Origin: Dichotomocladium elegans
Taxonomy: Eukaryota > Mucoromycota > Mucoromycetes > Mucorales > Lichtheimiaceae
DNA length: 64,000 nucleotides
Assembly: GCA_025716815.1 (NCBI GenBank)
Contig: JAIXMN010000004.1
Span: 1,426,001 to 1,490,000, forward strand
Reading direction: 5' to 3'
Part shown: positions 1 through 11,774 of the stretch, in pieces
Layout of the letters: each line of letters starts with the position of its first letter
How positions within the stretch are numbered: position 1 is the first letter of the stretch
Notes under the pieces: generated by a model
The model's input: the letters and a program-made list of their open reading frames with translations, nothing else
Database searches by the model: none
Told to the model about the DNA's origin: nothing
Made by a program: the position numbers and the translations under genes

Positions 1-1151
1 AATTAGAAAAGGTCCAAAGCTACCAAGTACACGGCAATTCGATAGAGACGCCTGGATCAGACCGTCATTCCGTACAGCATACGGGCATTTCATGCATTGA
101 AACGAGTAGAGAACACAGTGTGTGAGGTTGATTAGAGTGCGCTGCAAACCCTTCTCATCTTACCTCGATCACACCATGGCGAGCCAGCAATAGGCAGAGG
201 TGATGGTGAAGCTTGCAGGAATGCAAAAAGCAGGAGTACGTACTTTAGCAACTTCATGTTGGGGGGGGAGAGGTTCGACAAGCCTCATCTTTTCCTCTCC
301 CTTTGCTGCACTCGATCTTTAAGTTGGGATGGAGGTGTGACAGGATACTCATAGTATACACAAGTGGGTCTCGATGAAAAACAAACATGCGACGGAGCCA
401 CCAGTGATGTATGTAATATAGAGTTACTTGGACTACCATAAACCGCTAGGACCCGACCTATCTTTTTTTTTTATTTATTTATTACTGCGTGCAGTTTGGA
501 TAACGGCTGCTGATACTAAGCAACCTTCGCTGAACTTGGTAACTTGATTGTTGGATGCAAGCTGTTCCACAGCGGCTCGGATCGCGGAGGTAATTTCCCC
601 CGGTGTCGCAGCGAATCCTCCCGCACATCTTGCTGCTGAACATCGTACACAAGGGGAGGGGGAAAGGCCTGATATTCCGAAAACTGTCATTTGTTTGTAC
701 GCCTATGCTGCATGTTATTGCAAATCACTGCACATCAGCAAAGCCCACGATGGAGGGAGGGGGAGTATTTTCATGTTTATTCGCAATCTAGCATTGCTCA
801 GCGCCAAAGAAGAGGATTATTATGATACTGTAATGATGACGGCAGTACTGATGCTAGCAGCTGGGGTGAAGGAAGATGGATGATAATATAGCGATTCCGC
901 CGTTATTGCTCCAGAGAGACATGATGCAGTGCGTTCTATGTTTCTTCTTTTCAAAGCAAACCCATGCGGGAAAAGAAAAAGAATAATGTACATGTGCAGT
1001 GACGCTGGCATAACAACAGTCTTTCTATCAATGAGACTTCTAGAAATCCGTGCATGAATGTATGTGCGTGCGCTAATGAAGGGAAACCCTCGCACTATCG
1101 ATGATAACCTTTTCCCTCCCTTCTCCACCACCACCACTACCCCCGGACCGG
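1..1151. other. 5' edge of window, no supportable gene
   Basis: Several short open frames overlap here on both strands, but none shows a recognisable domain, splice pattern or sensible composition. I see no tRNA and no transposon motif. It may be the 3' flank of a gene outside the window and the 3' region of the reverse-strand gene that follows. Confidence 0.3.
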
Positions 1152-1682
1152 CTAGAACCTTGTTCGTTTGTGGCTGTAGTTGTCATCTGATATACCACTT
1201 GATAACTCCCTTTTTTCAGAAGCTTTCGGGTTCGACATGGGTGGCGTCGGATCGAGCCGCTTCTCTGGGATCGACGCTGGAAACGACGCGGTTGTCGGAA
1301 GGCGAGTGCAATAGCAGTCGTAAAGTTCATCACCGATAACTCGCCCCAGATCGGCCTCCTTGTTCTGAAAAGGGTCAAACTCATTTCCCTGATACACCGA
1401 CGACCCACTATCGTAGTGGCTCCGGAAAGGAAGAAAGCGAATTGAAGACCGCCGAGAAGCCGGACATGCCCTGTTCAAGGAGTTGCGCGAGTTGAAGGCC
1501 TCTGAAGGCGGATTGTGGTATATAAGACCATGATCCACTGAAATCCGGTCAATGGCTTGCTGGGCATTGGGATCCACGAGATCATGCGCAGTATCGATCT
1601 CTGCCGGTTTCAGCCATGAGGTGGGGCCATGATGGACATCAAAAAGAAAATGACCTCTACGCCATACGGACTGGGTCTCCAT
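1152..1682 (-). CDS. Hypothetical protein, 176 aa, single exon
   Basis: I do not recognise this protein. The frame could extend upstream to 1790, but that extension is Phe/Leu/Ser-rich low-complexity sequence read from a poly-A tract, so I chose the internal Met (METQSVWRRGH) at 1682. The product is mixed hydrophilic and looks like real coding sequence: a Trp/His-rich N-terminus, a Ser/Arg-rich middle, then NEFDPFQNKEADLGRVIG and a C-terminus rich in Pro, Ser and Lys ending in the basic HKRTRF, possibly a nuclear signal. There is no membrane segment and no obvious enzyme motif. The immediate neighbours are transposon debris, so it could also be part of a longer, interrupted gene. Confidence 0.4.
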   Translation of the reverse strand: METQSVWRRGHFLFDVHHGPTSWLKPAEIDTAHDLVDPNAQQAIDRISVDHGLIYHNPPSEAFNSRNSLNRACPASRRSSIRFLPFRSHYDSGSSVYQGNEFDPFQNKEADLGRVIGDELYDCYCTRLPTTASFPASIPEKRLDPTPPMSNPKASEKRELSSGISDDNYSHKRTRF

Positions 1683-1884
1683 GGTCAGGGTTAAGAAGGG
1701 CTTGGAGAGGGGGAGGGTGCTGAAACGAGAGCGAAGAAAGAGAGAATCAGGCGGGGAGTAAAAAAAAAAAAAGAGGGAAAAGAGTGCCATCCGAATAGGG
1801 TTCTTTGGAAAGCGCCATCACATGAATGGCCCCCAAAAGAGCAAGCAAGTATGTACAAACACTTTTCCCGAAATTTATCTCTTT

Positions 1885-2010
1885 TTCACGAATCACAGAT
1901 AACGAATATTGAATTTGTTTGAAAATCGGAGAGGATCTATCGTCGACGAGTATTGCATAGCTGGAGCAATGGATTATATTGTTGATGAGAAGCAATAGTT
2001 AGCTCAACTG
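1885..2010 (+). mobile_element. Degenerate PEPM-module remnant
   Basis: A forward frame near 1930-1995 reads IVDEYCIAGAMDYIVDEKQ. This is a decayed version of the VDE.G.PEPMDY.VDEE module that starts several transposase remnants in this window. No transposase core follows, only broken frames up to about 2850. The similarity rests on about 18 residues. Confidence 0.35.
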
Positions 2011-2850
2011 CCTCTGGAAAGTGAAAAAGGGATAAAACTCGGTTTCACCCGGGAGACCGGAAGAGTGGAGAAAAGATGCAAGGGCAGTTGGATTGGGGCA
2101 TTGCAAGGCCCCCTTTGACAGCCACTCGAATATTACAATACTTTTCCTTCTGATGCGTCTGGCAACGTTCAAGTATTTGCGGAATATGGCGATCCTAGTT
2201 GAAGAAGTTATCGTAAAAGTGGCGATATTCATGATATTCGAATATTGGGTTGCCAAACGAAACCTAAATTGCTTATGCATGCAGTCGATTGTTGGCAGGG
2301 GTAACCTCATTGGACACAGTAACAGCCAAATACGTTATTGTCAATTCTGGAGGTTTTAAAAAGGAGACTGCAGTATCAACTCACTGCCACTCTGAAATAA
2401 CACGACACCAAAATGGATGGTTGACATCATATAGTGATGTCGATGGAATCAATTCAACGCACTTATTACATCACGCCAATGTATGACATTGATACCGAAC
2501 CTGAAATTGGTCCAGTCATTTCCAACTTTATCTTGAATACATACGAAATTCGTTTGCCACGAAGAGATCTGCTTGGAAGTGCGCACAACATATCGCTGGA
2601 TACTAGCGTACCAACAAGATTGCCGATTACGGTGCGATCTTGCGGCTTTGACAGCTTCGCATCTGCTTCCATTAACACTCGACTTATTTTGCTTGTCAAG
2701 CATTCAATGAACCAACCAATGCCATTTCCAACCAAACATACACGGTCTTTACGTTATGTGAATGGGATAACGGAAATAACGACGCTGGATACCGAGTTGA
2801 ATCTCTACTGCTTCAAACGATTGCAGATAGTATGATCACTGACCACAGTA
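2011..2850. other. Broken frames, no recognised product
   Basis: Open frames of 60-130 codons overlap on both strands (for example 2434-2835 forward). None has a motif I recognise. Position between two transposon-derived segments suggests decayed mobile-element sequence, but this is inference. Confidence 0.25.
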
Positions 2851-3230
2851 TCTTGCGCAAAGACCATATCGTCTTGCTTACAATTGTGTAAAATCGTCGT
2901 TTCAATAGGTAAAAAGATTCGTTAGTCACTAGAAACCAATGAGCCCGCCCCTTTACACCCGGTCTAACAACCCAGCTCACACTAGGTGTATCAAGATGTG
3001 CACATGGCGATAACCATGGCGGAGGACGGTGGTGTGCCAGGAGCACGCCAGAAGCGATGGCAGGCCAACGGCAGCTACGCCGGGTGAGCGCGGGGACAGG
3101 CACGGACAACGCCAAAGATTAAGGAAAAAAAAAGAGCGGAAGGCCCTGCCCGAAGGCAGCCAAATCGCAGCCCCACCGAGTGATCCAGTATCCTTTTCGC
3201 CATTTCTTGCATGGTTTTTAAGGACGAGTG
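2850..3230 (+). repeat. Dispersed repeat family, copy 1
   Basis: This copy contains TCAATAGGTAAAAAGATT at about 2903-2920, then a GC-richer body with GGTGTGCCAGGAGCACGCC and a poly-A tract followed by GAGCGGAAGGCCC, ending near CCAGTATCCTTTT. The same blocks, in the same order, occur at about 57640-57965 on the opposite strand and more loosely at 54170-54600. The body can be read as a basic peptide (KERKALPEGSQIAAPPSDPV), and the 57.7 kb copy gives a related peptide with frame breaks. It is likely a mobile-element fragment of unknown class. Confidence 0.5.
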
Positions 3231-3279
3231 CGATACCTTGCCCACAAATTGCTAGGGCAAGTGAATCCATTGCTGCAAG

Positions 3280-3610
3280 CTTGGAGTCGATCTTCTCTCC
3301 CTAATTTTCTTTTGAAGAATAGATTACCCGCTGTACGAACAGGAATTCCAAGTTGTTTTGCAGCAGCGGCCGACCTCAGTGTGTCCTGGTCAGAATAGCG
3401 TGCAGTATAATTTCGTTTCACTGAAGTTTCCCTCATAATGACATTACCATTAGGCTGTAACTCCTTTTCAATCTGCATTGCATCTATCCTTTTCTCAACT
3501 CCAAAGGTTATTGATCTAGCGATTGTTCCTCATCAAAAATATAACGCATTGGTTCAGGTCCGCCATACTCGTCGACGACGGATCCATTATTTATGATATG
3601 CTATATTCAA
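3280..3610 (-). mobile_element. Tc1/mariner-type transposase remnant (N-terminus plus HTH)
   Basis: On the reverse strand, near 3600-3520, the reading is NNGSVVDEYGGPEPMRYIF followed by an acidic stretch. A frame break leads to RNYTARYSDQDTL and then AAAAKQLGIPVRTA (about 3415-3330). The second part is the helix-turn-helix typical of Tc1/mariner/IS630-type transposases. The DDE catalytic region is missing, so this is a 5' fragment. It links the PEPM module directly to a transposase DNA-binding domain. Confidence 0.55.
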
Positions 3611-3935
3611 AGATGCCAAGACGTGTCCTAAAAGCATATCTTGGTAGCAAAACATATGGCTTTTCAGCCTAGTTTGTTTTGTTCCTGTCCAAGTGAATTG
3701 ATTTTCCTTCTAGGCGAATTACAACCTTCCGAGAAAGAAGGTGGAAGGACAAACAGGGCAAATATCGCTGATCCCGCGACTGCACCACGACTGAGAATTA
3801 CCGACACTCTGGTCCACGCATGATTATGGGAAAAGTGCCGATGGGCATGACGCAAAAAATGAAGTAGCTGACTTCATAATTTTGATGCAAGGGGGGGGTG
3901 CCGAAGCTTCCCATAAACTTAACGATCGCGTAGAC

Positions 3936-6780
3936 ATGTACCGAGCTGCGATTCGCACCAGCAGACAGTGGAAAAACAGCAGCAGCAGCGTTAAACAACA
4001 ATGGCTGTTAATGCGAAAGCCTGTGGGGTCATCAAGAACTGCGCGAAGTTACATTGCTACGACCCAACAAGTGGCGGCCATCCGCGCTCAAGGTGTCACA
4101 AGAATCCCTCCGCAGCTGCGTGCGTCGAGCTTCGCGTCGCATGTCCGCTATCTGGCGACAGTTTCTTGCGACAAAATGGCGAACAAGCAATCACCCTTTG
4201 TGAATTGGAAACTCTTCCCTGACTTCGAGACGCTTGTCGGGCAATGCAAACCCGAAGTTGCAGTCCCGGTGTTTGAAGAGCTCATCGACTCCGTACAAGA
4301 ACAATTTCTTGAGCTTGAGAAGCAATTCGAACCGACCTGGGAAGGAACGATTGGAAAGCGTATGTACACATAATAGATCTTCTTGGGCAGAAACGTAGCA
4401 ATGACTTATTAACAGGCAATTTGTAGTATCAGCCCTTGAAGATGAACTTTCCCGTGCCTATGGGATCCTTTCCCATCTAAACGGTGTCAGGAACTCGCCC
4501 GAACTTAGAGAAACCCTTGAAAAAATTCAGGTTCGTGAACGTCGAAGGAAAAGAGATCAGACTAGCAAATGCCTAATGCCATGAGTTAGCCCCGTTTTGT
4601 TAAATTAGGATTGCTAATGAATCAGTCGGTACCTAAATACAATGCATTGAATGCTCTCAAGACATCTGCAGAATGGGATCAACTTGATAAGGTTCAGCAG
4701 CGGATTGTCGATAAGGCGATAAGGAGCATGAAAAACGCCGGTATTGGGTTTCCTGGGAACTCCCCCCAGAAACAACGGTTCAATGAGATCTCGGAGCGGT
4801 TGTCGCAGCTTTCGCTTACTTTCAACAATAACGTGCTTGATGCGACGAAGGCATACAAGCGTGTGGTGAAGGACAAGACGGAACTTTCAGGATGCTCAGA
4901 AGATTTTCTTGAGACACTGAAGAAAAACGGGGAAAGGCTTGGCGAAGACGGCTACTGCATTACCTTGGACTACCCCGTTTATGGCCCGTTTATGATGAAC
5001 TGCAGCAATCGTGCCCTGCGTGAGGAGGTGAGAACCCACCAGGTCTTCCTTGGCCGTGAGTCTCACAGCTGAATAGGTTTATCGAGCGAATATTACCAAA
5101 GCATCCGATGCTGGTATCAATAATGAGCCGGTGATCAATGAGATTCTCGAGCTGCGTCGAGAGAAGGCCGGTCTACTTGGTTATCCGTCCCATGCGGATC
5201 TTTCTCTCTCCGTGAAAATGGCTGAAAGCGTCCCAGCAGCTGAGAAGCTCATTGACAGCCTCTTTACGTCGTCTATCGATCACGCGAAGAAAGAGATAGC
5301 AGAGCTAACTCAGTTTGCTGCAGATACACTCCATCAGCCTACTCCACTTGCGCCATGGGACACGGCGTATGTGTCCGAGCAATATCGCAAAGCGCTGTTT
5401 AAATACGACGAGGAAACCATCTCACAATATTTTGCGTTTCCGAAGGTGCTCCAAGGTTTATTTGATGTAGCCAACGATGTACTCGGAATACAGGTTAAGG
5501 AATTGGGGTCGGATGAGCTCCGCAAATTGGGAATTACCCGTTGGCATGAAGATGTCAAGGTTTTCCAAGTCTCCGAACGCGATGAGGTCAAAGCATACTT
5601 CTATGGCGACTTTTATTCAAGGCCCTCGGAAAAACGTAGCGGCGCATGGATGGATGTTGTTACTACCAGAGAAAAGCATAATGATGGCGAGGTGACGCTA
5701 CCTGTCGGTAAACTTTCGATAGCCAAATTGCCCACTGTTCTTTTCTGATATTCTTGCCTTAGCATATCTGATTTGCAATCAGCCGCCTCCTCGTTCCTCG
5801 GAAGAGCCTTCTTTAATGAAGTTCCGCGATGTCGAGACTTTGTTCCATGAATTCGGTCACTGTCTGCAGCATGTAAGTCGAATTCGCAGCCTTTGCTGTC
5901 GCAAAACCACCGCTGAACTATGGTATAATAGATGATGACACGCGTGGACTATCCCGCTGCGTCAGGGATCAACGGCATCGAGTGGGACTTTGTGGAGGTA
6001 TGGCTAGACTCCTTTTATCCCCGTTCATTGAAAGCCAACTCGTCGATTGCTCGTGTATACTAGGTCGCCTCGCAGTTCATGGAGAACTTCTGTAGTGAAC
6101 CTGAGTGGCTTGCCCGTCTCTCGGGCCATTATAAAACCGGAAACCCGATGCCTAAGGAGATGATTGACGCACTCGTTCGTACTCGTCAATTTTTGGGTGG
6201 CATGGCCATGTTGCGCCAAGTAAGTATAGTTAAAGCTCGATCTGGTATTAGCGCGATGCTCATCTCTGTTGTAAAGCTTCATTTTGCGAAGGTTGATTTA
6301 GCTTTGCATTCAACCTTTGTTCCACCGAAGTCGTCGTCTGACCCGTCTGTCTTTGATATTGATGCGGATATTGCCAAAACGACAACACTCGTTCCGCGCC
6401 TGCCGGAAGACCGGTTCCTTTGTAGTTTTAGTCACATCTTTGGTGGTGGCTATAGTGCAGGATACTACAGGTAATGGCGGCTTACTAAATGATAATACCT
6501 ATTCACACACTCACACATTCTCTGTCCCTGTTTTTTTAAACCTTTAACTTGCTATAGCTATAAATGGTCCGAGACCTATTCTGCCGATGCATATGCCGCA
6601 TTTGAAGAAGCCTCGCAACGTGGAGGTAAACAAGCTATTTCGGAGGTGGGCAAGCGGTATCGGGATACCATCTTGGCGCTGGGAGGAGGCACTGCTCCTA
6701 GTGAGGTTTGGAGACTATTCAGAGGTCGCGAAAATGTGGATGTCCGCGCCTTATTGCGACATACTGGTCTTGCTCAATAA
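3936..6780 (+). CDS. M3-family metallopeptidase, oligopeptidase A-like, 9 exons, about 781 aa
   Basis: A zinc oligopeptidase of the thimet/oligopeptidase A (PrlC) family that degrades short peptides, including cleaved targeting peptides in organelles. Exons: 3936-4359, 4427-4530, 4590-5027, 5077-5707, 5763-5872, 5932-5997, 6064-6219, 6277-6470 and 6558-6780, all in phase. The catalytic [14 protein letters not shown] is split by an intron at 5872/5932; the second Glu lies in [23 protein letters not shown] starts the conserved N-terminal region, and [18 protein letters not shown] sequence ends the protein. The first 80 residues are Arg/Ser-rich with few acidic residues ([12 protein letters not shown]), which looks like a mitochondrial presequence. 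An internal Met (MANKQSPF) just before the conserved region could give a cytosolic form. Length fits the family plus presequence. Confidence 0.95.
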
Positions 6781-6860
6781 AAAGAAAACCTTTGACATCT
6801 GTTTACCGGATGACTGTGTATATTCGTACGCGTAAGCATGCAATGCTTTCCAAAATCGAA

Positions 6861-7127
6861 GTCGCACCCTAGCCGCGGGATCGCAAAAATAAAAGGCGTG
6901 TTTCGCCCGTTTTACACCCTAAACGAGGGATCTAATTTTTACAATGTTGGGCAAGGCTGCCCTGAACCTATGAACTATGTCATTGAGGAGGAAACGCACT
7001 ATCTTCAATCCGTTTGTTCTCACATAGAATAGCTGCGCAGTCTACCTTGCAGGGATAACCCTGACTTTGCTGCTACGCAAAAGGATTCAGATGAAAAAAG
7101 CAGCCTTTAAACGCGGCTACGCGAACG
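6861..7127 (+). mobile_element. Tc1/mariner-type remnant, 5' end only
   Basis: Begins with GTCGCACC and a leader similar to the leaders of the copies at 11.8 and 57.5 kb. A frame then reads GCPEPMNYVIEEETHYLQS and SVCSHIE before a stop, followed by the same 3' sequence (AAGGATTCAGATGAA) seen in the better copies. The helix-turn-helix and DDE regions are absent. It lies 81 bp after the M3 peptidase stop, so it may sit in that gene's 3' UTR. Confidence 0.6.
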
Positions 7128-8125
7128 AATAAAGGACAGATTCGACATGGTGCCGATGTGTTTTCGTTTAGTTTGACAAATAAGAAAGGGCGGAAAGGAT
7201 CTATTTTGACAGGAATAGACAGGAGGTAGTAGCAGTATGCGATAGATAACCCGAGCTCTGCTTGCTTTCATCAGGTCGATCCATCACCAGTGTGAATTTT
7301 TCCAGATCCATGGGATTTCGATTTTATTACCCGTAAATAGCGGGGGCCTGGCCAACTCGCCTTGTTTACCAAAATTCATCCCTCTCTTTTCTTGTGCCTT
7401 GAACGGTATGTACAGCCCTATCATGTTGACTTGCTCCATTCTGCAATCTTCTAATATTTCGGGTCATATGTAGATTACGATATCAACCCACCTCAAATAC
7501 CTCGAGAAGGAGGATACGGACTTTTGGGTGGGACCGCGATTTGGTTGTACCCGCGCGCAGGTCTCCCACGATGGCTTCGTCGAGGTACTGGTATCCTCCG
7601 CTGCATCTCCCAATGCTTCTGCTGTTAGTGTTCCCGTTGGTCCGTCATTGTTCCTCCTCGTTCCTTCTGCCGTCGCATCCGCCGTTGACGCTCAACAGCT
7701 GTAGCATGTTTTCCTCCCTGTCTCACCATAGTTACCGTAACAGCACTGCTAGCTATTTTTAAGGTAAGTTCAAGAGCAAGAAGGAGGCCTGATGTTTCTG
7801 TTGCTTAACGAGTACAGTATCTCTCCTACCTTCTTTATCCAATAGACAAATTTATATTCTTATGTGATATTCATTACATTCTCTCGCGATATTTGTTTTA
7901 TCTTGCATGGGTCGTAATCTTCCTCCAATGCGAATTTTATTTTTGAAAATAAAGTAAACATTTCCCAGGATAGCTGTATAATAAGACAAGGTTTACAAAT
8001 CGGCTGATGTCCGGAAAATGGGGGGGACGGTGTTGGGACTGAGTAGATACGCGGAGGGACAATGATTCTTCCAAAGCTTTGACTTTAGAATTGCATGCAT
8101 ATTAATATGAATATATATGCATTCA
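7128..8125. other. Intergenic stretch, possible decayed exon
   Basis: At about 7470-7690 a forward frame (LKYLEKEDTDFWVGPRFG and onward, then Ala/Ser/Val-rich) is open after a splice-like TAG and ends in a stop. I cannot connect it to an upstream exon in phase, so I do not call a gene. Around 7927-7955 there is TTTTATTTTTGAAAATAAAG, resembling the AT-rich end of the repeat family at 32.4, 54.2 and 57.9 kb. Confidence 0.3.
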
Positions 8126-8133
8126 TATATAAA
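8126..8133 (+). promoter_or_regulatory. TATA box of the zinc-finger gene
   Basis: TATATAAA lies 68 bp upstream of the ATG at 8201 in otherwise AT-rich sequence. It makes initiation near 8160 likely, which would exclude the longer open frame starting at 8117 and favours the Met at 8201. Confidence 0.5.
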
Positions 8134-8200
8134 GCGAGGAGATACCGTACTCTGCATCTCACAAAACTTCCTTTTTTTGCTCTCTTCTTTTCTGGTTTTC

Positions 8201-8806
8201 ATGGTGATTAGTCTCTTCGCTCATCCTGGTACGGTTCCTTACCAGCATATCAGCTATATACAGCCCATGGTGCAACCCATCGATTTGTATGATGAGCAAC
8301 CCATGCCGATGAACCGCACGCTTGTCGCTGCAACGCTTGAAGACACTTGGTTCTGGCCTACACCCATGGCTGAGCGTGCGGATATCAATCAAAAACTGTT
8401 TTTCGGCTACAATATAAATCCACTTCCTAGTGCCAGAAGAGGCAATGCCATGAATGCAGATGATGACCAAGAAGGAATCTCGAAGGGAAAAGACTACTTT
8501 TGCCAGTCAAATCAAACTAGTGGTTCAGAGCAAGATGCCAAGGCGGCGCTTCCAGGCCGCACCGATCTCCGACGTTATTCCACTTCTGGACCCCGTCCTC
8601 ACGAGTGCGGACAGTGTCCTAGGACCTTTGCGCGCCGGCATGACCTAGAACGGCATAGTCGGGTTCATACCGGAGCGAAACCCTATATCTGTCCATGCTG
8701 CTACAAGGCATTTCCGCGATCTGATGCACGGGGAAGACATTTCCGAAACGAAGCGGCTTGCCGGCATGGCCCCCAAGTTTTGGCATTCATCAAGAAACAC
8801 CCGTAG
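8201..8806 (+). CDS. C2H2 zinc-finger transcription factor, about 201 aa
   Basis: A small putative nuclear regulator. Two adjacent fingers occupy the last third. The first is CGQCPRTFARRHDLERH with its second His in SRVH, joined by the TGAKPY linker to the second, CPCCYKAFPRSDARGRH, which is completed by a downstream Cys/His (NEAACRH). This pair with a HFRN.AAC tail is common in fungal factors of the Crz1/Azf1 group. Residues before the fingers are Met/Pro-rich then Asp/Ser/Lys-rich, as in a disordered activation region. No intron is needed. The frame is open upstream to 8117, but that part is hydrophobic (NFLFLLSSFLVF) and overlaps the TATA box, so I start at 8201. Target genes cannot be read from sequence. 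Confidence 0.72.
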   Translation: MVISLFAHPGTVPYQHISYIQPMVQPIDLYDEQPMPMNRTLVAATLEDTWFWPTPMAERADINQKLFFGYNINPLPSARRGNAMNADDDQEGISKGKDYFCQSNQTSGSEQDAKAALPGRTDLRRYSTSGPRPHECGQCPRTFARRHDLERHSRVHTGAKPYICPCCYKAFPRSDARGRHFRNEAACRHGPQVLAFIKKHP

Positions 8807-11774
8807 CACCATTCTAGTCGTCATTTGTATTTGTGCGTTTTTGTCCGATTAATACCAGTATCCGCTCCATTCGTTTATCAGAACACAATAGGTCTTCTCT
8901 ATGCTTCTGTCATTCACCATACGCTTTTTTCTCCTTCTCCGGTCTATCTTTTTTCTCCCGATTCTACATATTGAACATTTATGCTATTATTCTTTTCTTC
9001 ATCTCTCCGTCTCTCTATCTCTCTCTCTTTCTCTGGCATCCGGGGTAAATAAGCTTATAAGATACATCAATCTCAGTCTCTTCTCGATTTCTTTTTCTTT
9101 TTTTTAAAAAATTAACCTTTAAAGTTGAATATTCTTAGAAGGTGCGATGCACGATCAAAGGGGCCGGATATTCGGACTCAAATAGTTGGGCTTATAGAAA
9201 AACAATTAATCCGCCTGACGCAGCAGTTCTAGAAATCTTGACCTATCAATCGCCTTGAATTACCGAAAGAAAATGCACACTGGGACACGAACAATTAGAA
9301 TCCACCCTCCCCCAATCACCAGCACTTTTTTCTTTCTAATACGCCTAACCGGGAATTGTAACATGCCGATTAGATAAATCCTGTAGGTGTTTCAGTTGTT
9401 ATCACAGGGTACCATATTTAGTCGGCCCCTGAGCATTTCCTCAAACAAACATGGATAGCAATCTTCCCTCACCGCGCACACGCCCCCTCTCATCACGAAA
9501 CACACGCATTGATTTGTACGATTTCAGTCTAATGAAACAAATGGCGATACAGAACCCCTCTCGTAGTAACATGTCCTACCTATGACCTTTTTACCTCACC
9601 AACTAAAAGAAATCAGTTCCGGCGGATTCGTATTGTTATTTCTAATAAATAATTTCAGCATTCGCGTCGATCGACTGGGGTTTGTTTATCTACGGAAATA
9701 CAGATCTTTTTAATGTACATGTTCTCCCAGATGGAAGCGGTGGTGGGTGAGGAGAGAGGGAGGAGAAGAAAAGTCCGAAACGACATCACCGCTAATACCA
9801 TGGTAAAAGTTCATGGTTATCCCGTGTATTATTAACGGTAAGTGAATGACCAGGGAAAATAAAACTATGATTCCGGCGAATGGCGGTCTGTCGGAAACCT
9901 TGCTTCTTAAAGATTTCAAAAGAAGCATGTATCTCAAGACCTGCTGCCGATTCCTTCCGTTATACCTGATGTGCGGGCTTGAATTGAATATCTCTAAGCA
10001 TCTTAATCCATAAAAAATACGTGACACGACAGACCTTCGTGCCGTAGTGGGCCATGACAGGCCCTCTTGGACTTTGTTTTGGTTTGATCGTTTCCATTAA
10101 GCACCATGCTGCAAGTGGCTAGCCTCCCATTCTCGGAAGAAGCAGCATTTTTCGGATCTTGTGCTCGTCGTTTACGTACATTATCTTAACGTACAGTTGT
10201 TCTTATTGAGCTGCAGCGGCAGGAAGCCTACATTATGGGCAGGCGCGTGGTGGGGTGCACTCTCCAAGAAGAGCAATTTCTTGTCATGAACACGGCCTTT
10301 TTTTTGCGTCAAATTTTGTGTTCAAGCTACGGCCCAGAACATTTTACCAGTTGGCTTCCTTGTGTACATATAACGCATGCAGGCGAAGATTTCAATTACA
10401 ATAACAAAAACCGTGGGCTTAAGAGATGTGTGTTAACTATAACGGCAGTAATGCGCAAAATAAAGACAAGAGAACGACGATCTTGTACTTGGCAAGCGAT
10501 TTACGCAGCCAGTGTAGTCGAGCACACGGGGAACTGGAGTGATATATATATCACTCCTCGGTCAATGCCAGCGCGAGTCACTCTCGCTTGAGTCGTGCTC
10601 GCAATATGCGGCACTGTACCCTTTGATCTTACATGTATGATCCTGCAGCTGTTTATGTGCAGCAAATGGTCTGCTATCAGTCGAACGTGGGACCATTCAG
10701 GAACGAAATACATAGAACAGCTTTCTTTTCCTGAGGAACCATGTTGGCACATGGAGCCATGTTGTTCTTCTCTTCGAGCTATTTTTCCGGCTATTCAGCC
10801 AGTGGAACTGTTTTGTTCGCGGGATATGAATATAGCTAAGGCAGTGGAGTAGTCTATGAAATCGCAAATGATTTTGCATTGTGTCTCGGCATCATGTTTG
10901 TTTGCTTGCTGCCAGCCGCTGCTGGATATGTCGTGCTTATCCGGACATCAAGTGAGATATCGGAATCACTGTATGCCTCAGAATGCATCATTGTCAGCAG
11001 CGAGGGAAGTGTTTCTTTGTGTTTCAATGACTTCTCACTTTGGTGCTTTGTTAATAGGAACATCGTCAGTCAGCATGTTCACACCCCACAAATAAAGGTT
11101 CTCCTCCATTGATGACAAAAGACGGGAGTCCCAACACAGGAAGATCTTTTGCGTAATACTATACTCTACTGTATTTTGAATGGTACAGGACTTCACTCAT
11201 CAGTAGCATATGCTTGATACTGATCCAAGCCATATGCTGCTCAACTTGGTTGGTTCATGGAGGCAGAGGCTACTGGGAGATTTTTTTGCGGACAACCAGT
11301 TGGCAGGGTAAGAGGATTTATACACGGTATGCGCTTTGTTATACTCCAGGAAAATCGCAGTATGTGGGCTCATGAATTCTTTGTTAATAAAAGACCCATA
11401 CAAATACGAGTGAATTGCTAGTGCACAGCGTGACTCCCGCAATCCTCCCTAGAGAACTTCCAGGTCCTATTATTGCAGGGTTAAGATGCGATAAGCAAGA
11501 TACTTGGGCCACTCTCTATTCGATGGATGGAGGGGAGGAACTTTATAGATGAGCCGGGTGGGAAGAGAACAATACAGCCTGTTGTGTGACAACAAATAGG
11601 CTTGATCTGCTAATATCATCGCTTCATCAGCGCACACGCAAACTAAAAGTATATGCTCGAATCCTCCTTGATGAAAGCTGAACCCACCACCATCCCCGGT
11701 GATTGAAGGTCATTTTCTTCTAGAATATTATCTATAATCTGCTCTCTCGTAGCATCCGCAACCAAGAACAAAAG
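8807..11774. other. Long intergenic region without a supportable gene
   Basis: The first 300 bp are pyrimidine-rich, consistent with a 3' UTR. Open frames of 60-118 codons occur on both strands (for example 9710-10027 reverse, 10235-10591 forward, 10501-10752 reverse) but overlap each other and show no domains. A 22 bp palindrome is noted separately. Confidence 0.4.
10536..10557. repeat. 22 bp perfect palindrome
   Basis: GGAGTGATATATATATCACT plus CC reads the same on both strands. It stands alone in non-coding sequence and could be a dimeric protein-binding site or chance. There is no gene close enough on either side to assign it to a promoter. Confidence 0.5.

Noticed and set aside
4611..5072. 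Frame beginning at a TTG as a separate gene
   Set aside because: It is exon 3 of the M3 peptidase; the in-phase exon begins at 4590 ([12 protein letters not shown]).
6838..7032. Short forward ORF after the peptidase as a small gene
   Set aside because: Its sequence and leader match the 5' part of the mariner-type copies, so it is a transposon fragment.
8117..8200. Longer N-terminus of the zinc-finger protein
   Set aside because: It overlaps the TATA box and is a hydrophobic stretch atypical of a transcription factor.
9710..10027. Reverse ORF of 105 codons
   Set aside because: No domain, overlaps non-coding sequence, no splicing or promoter support.
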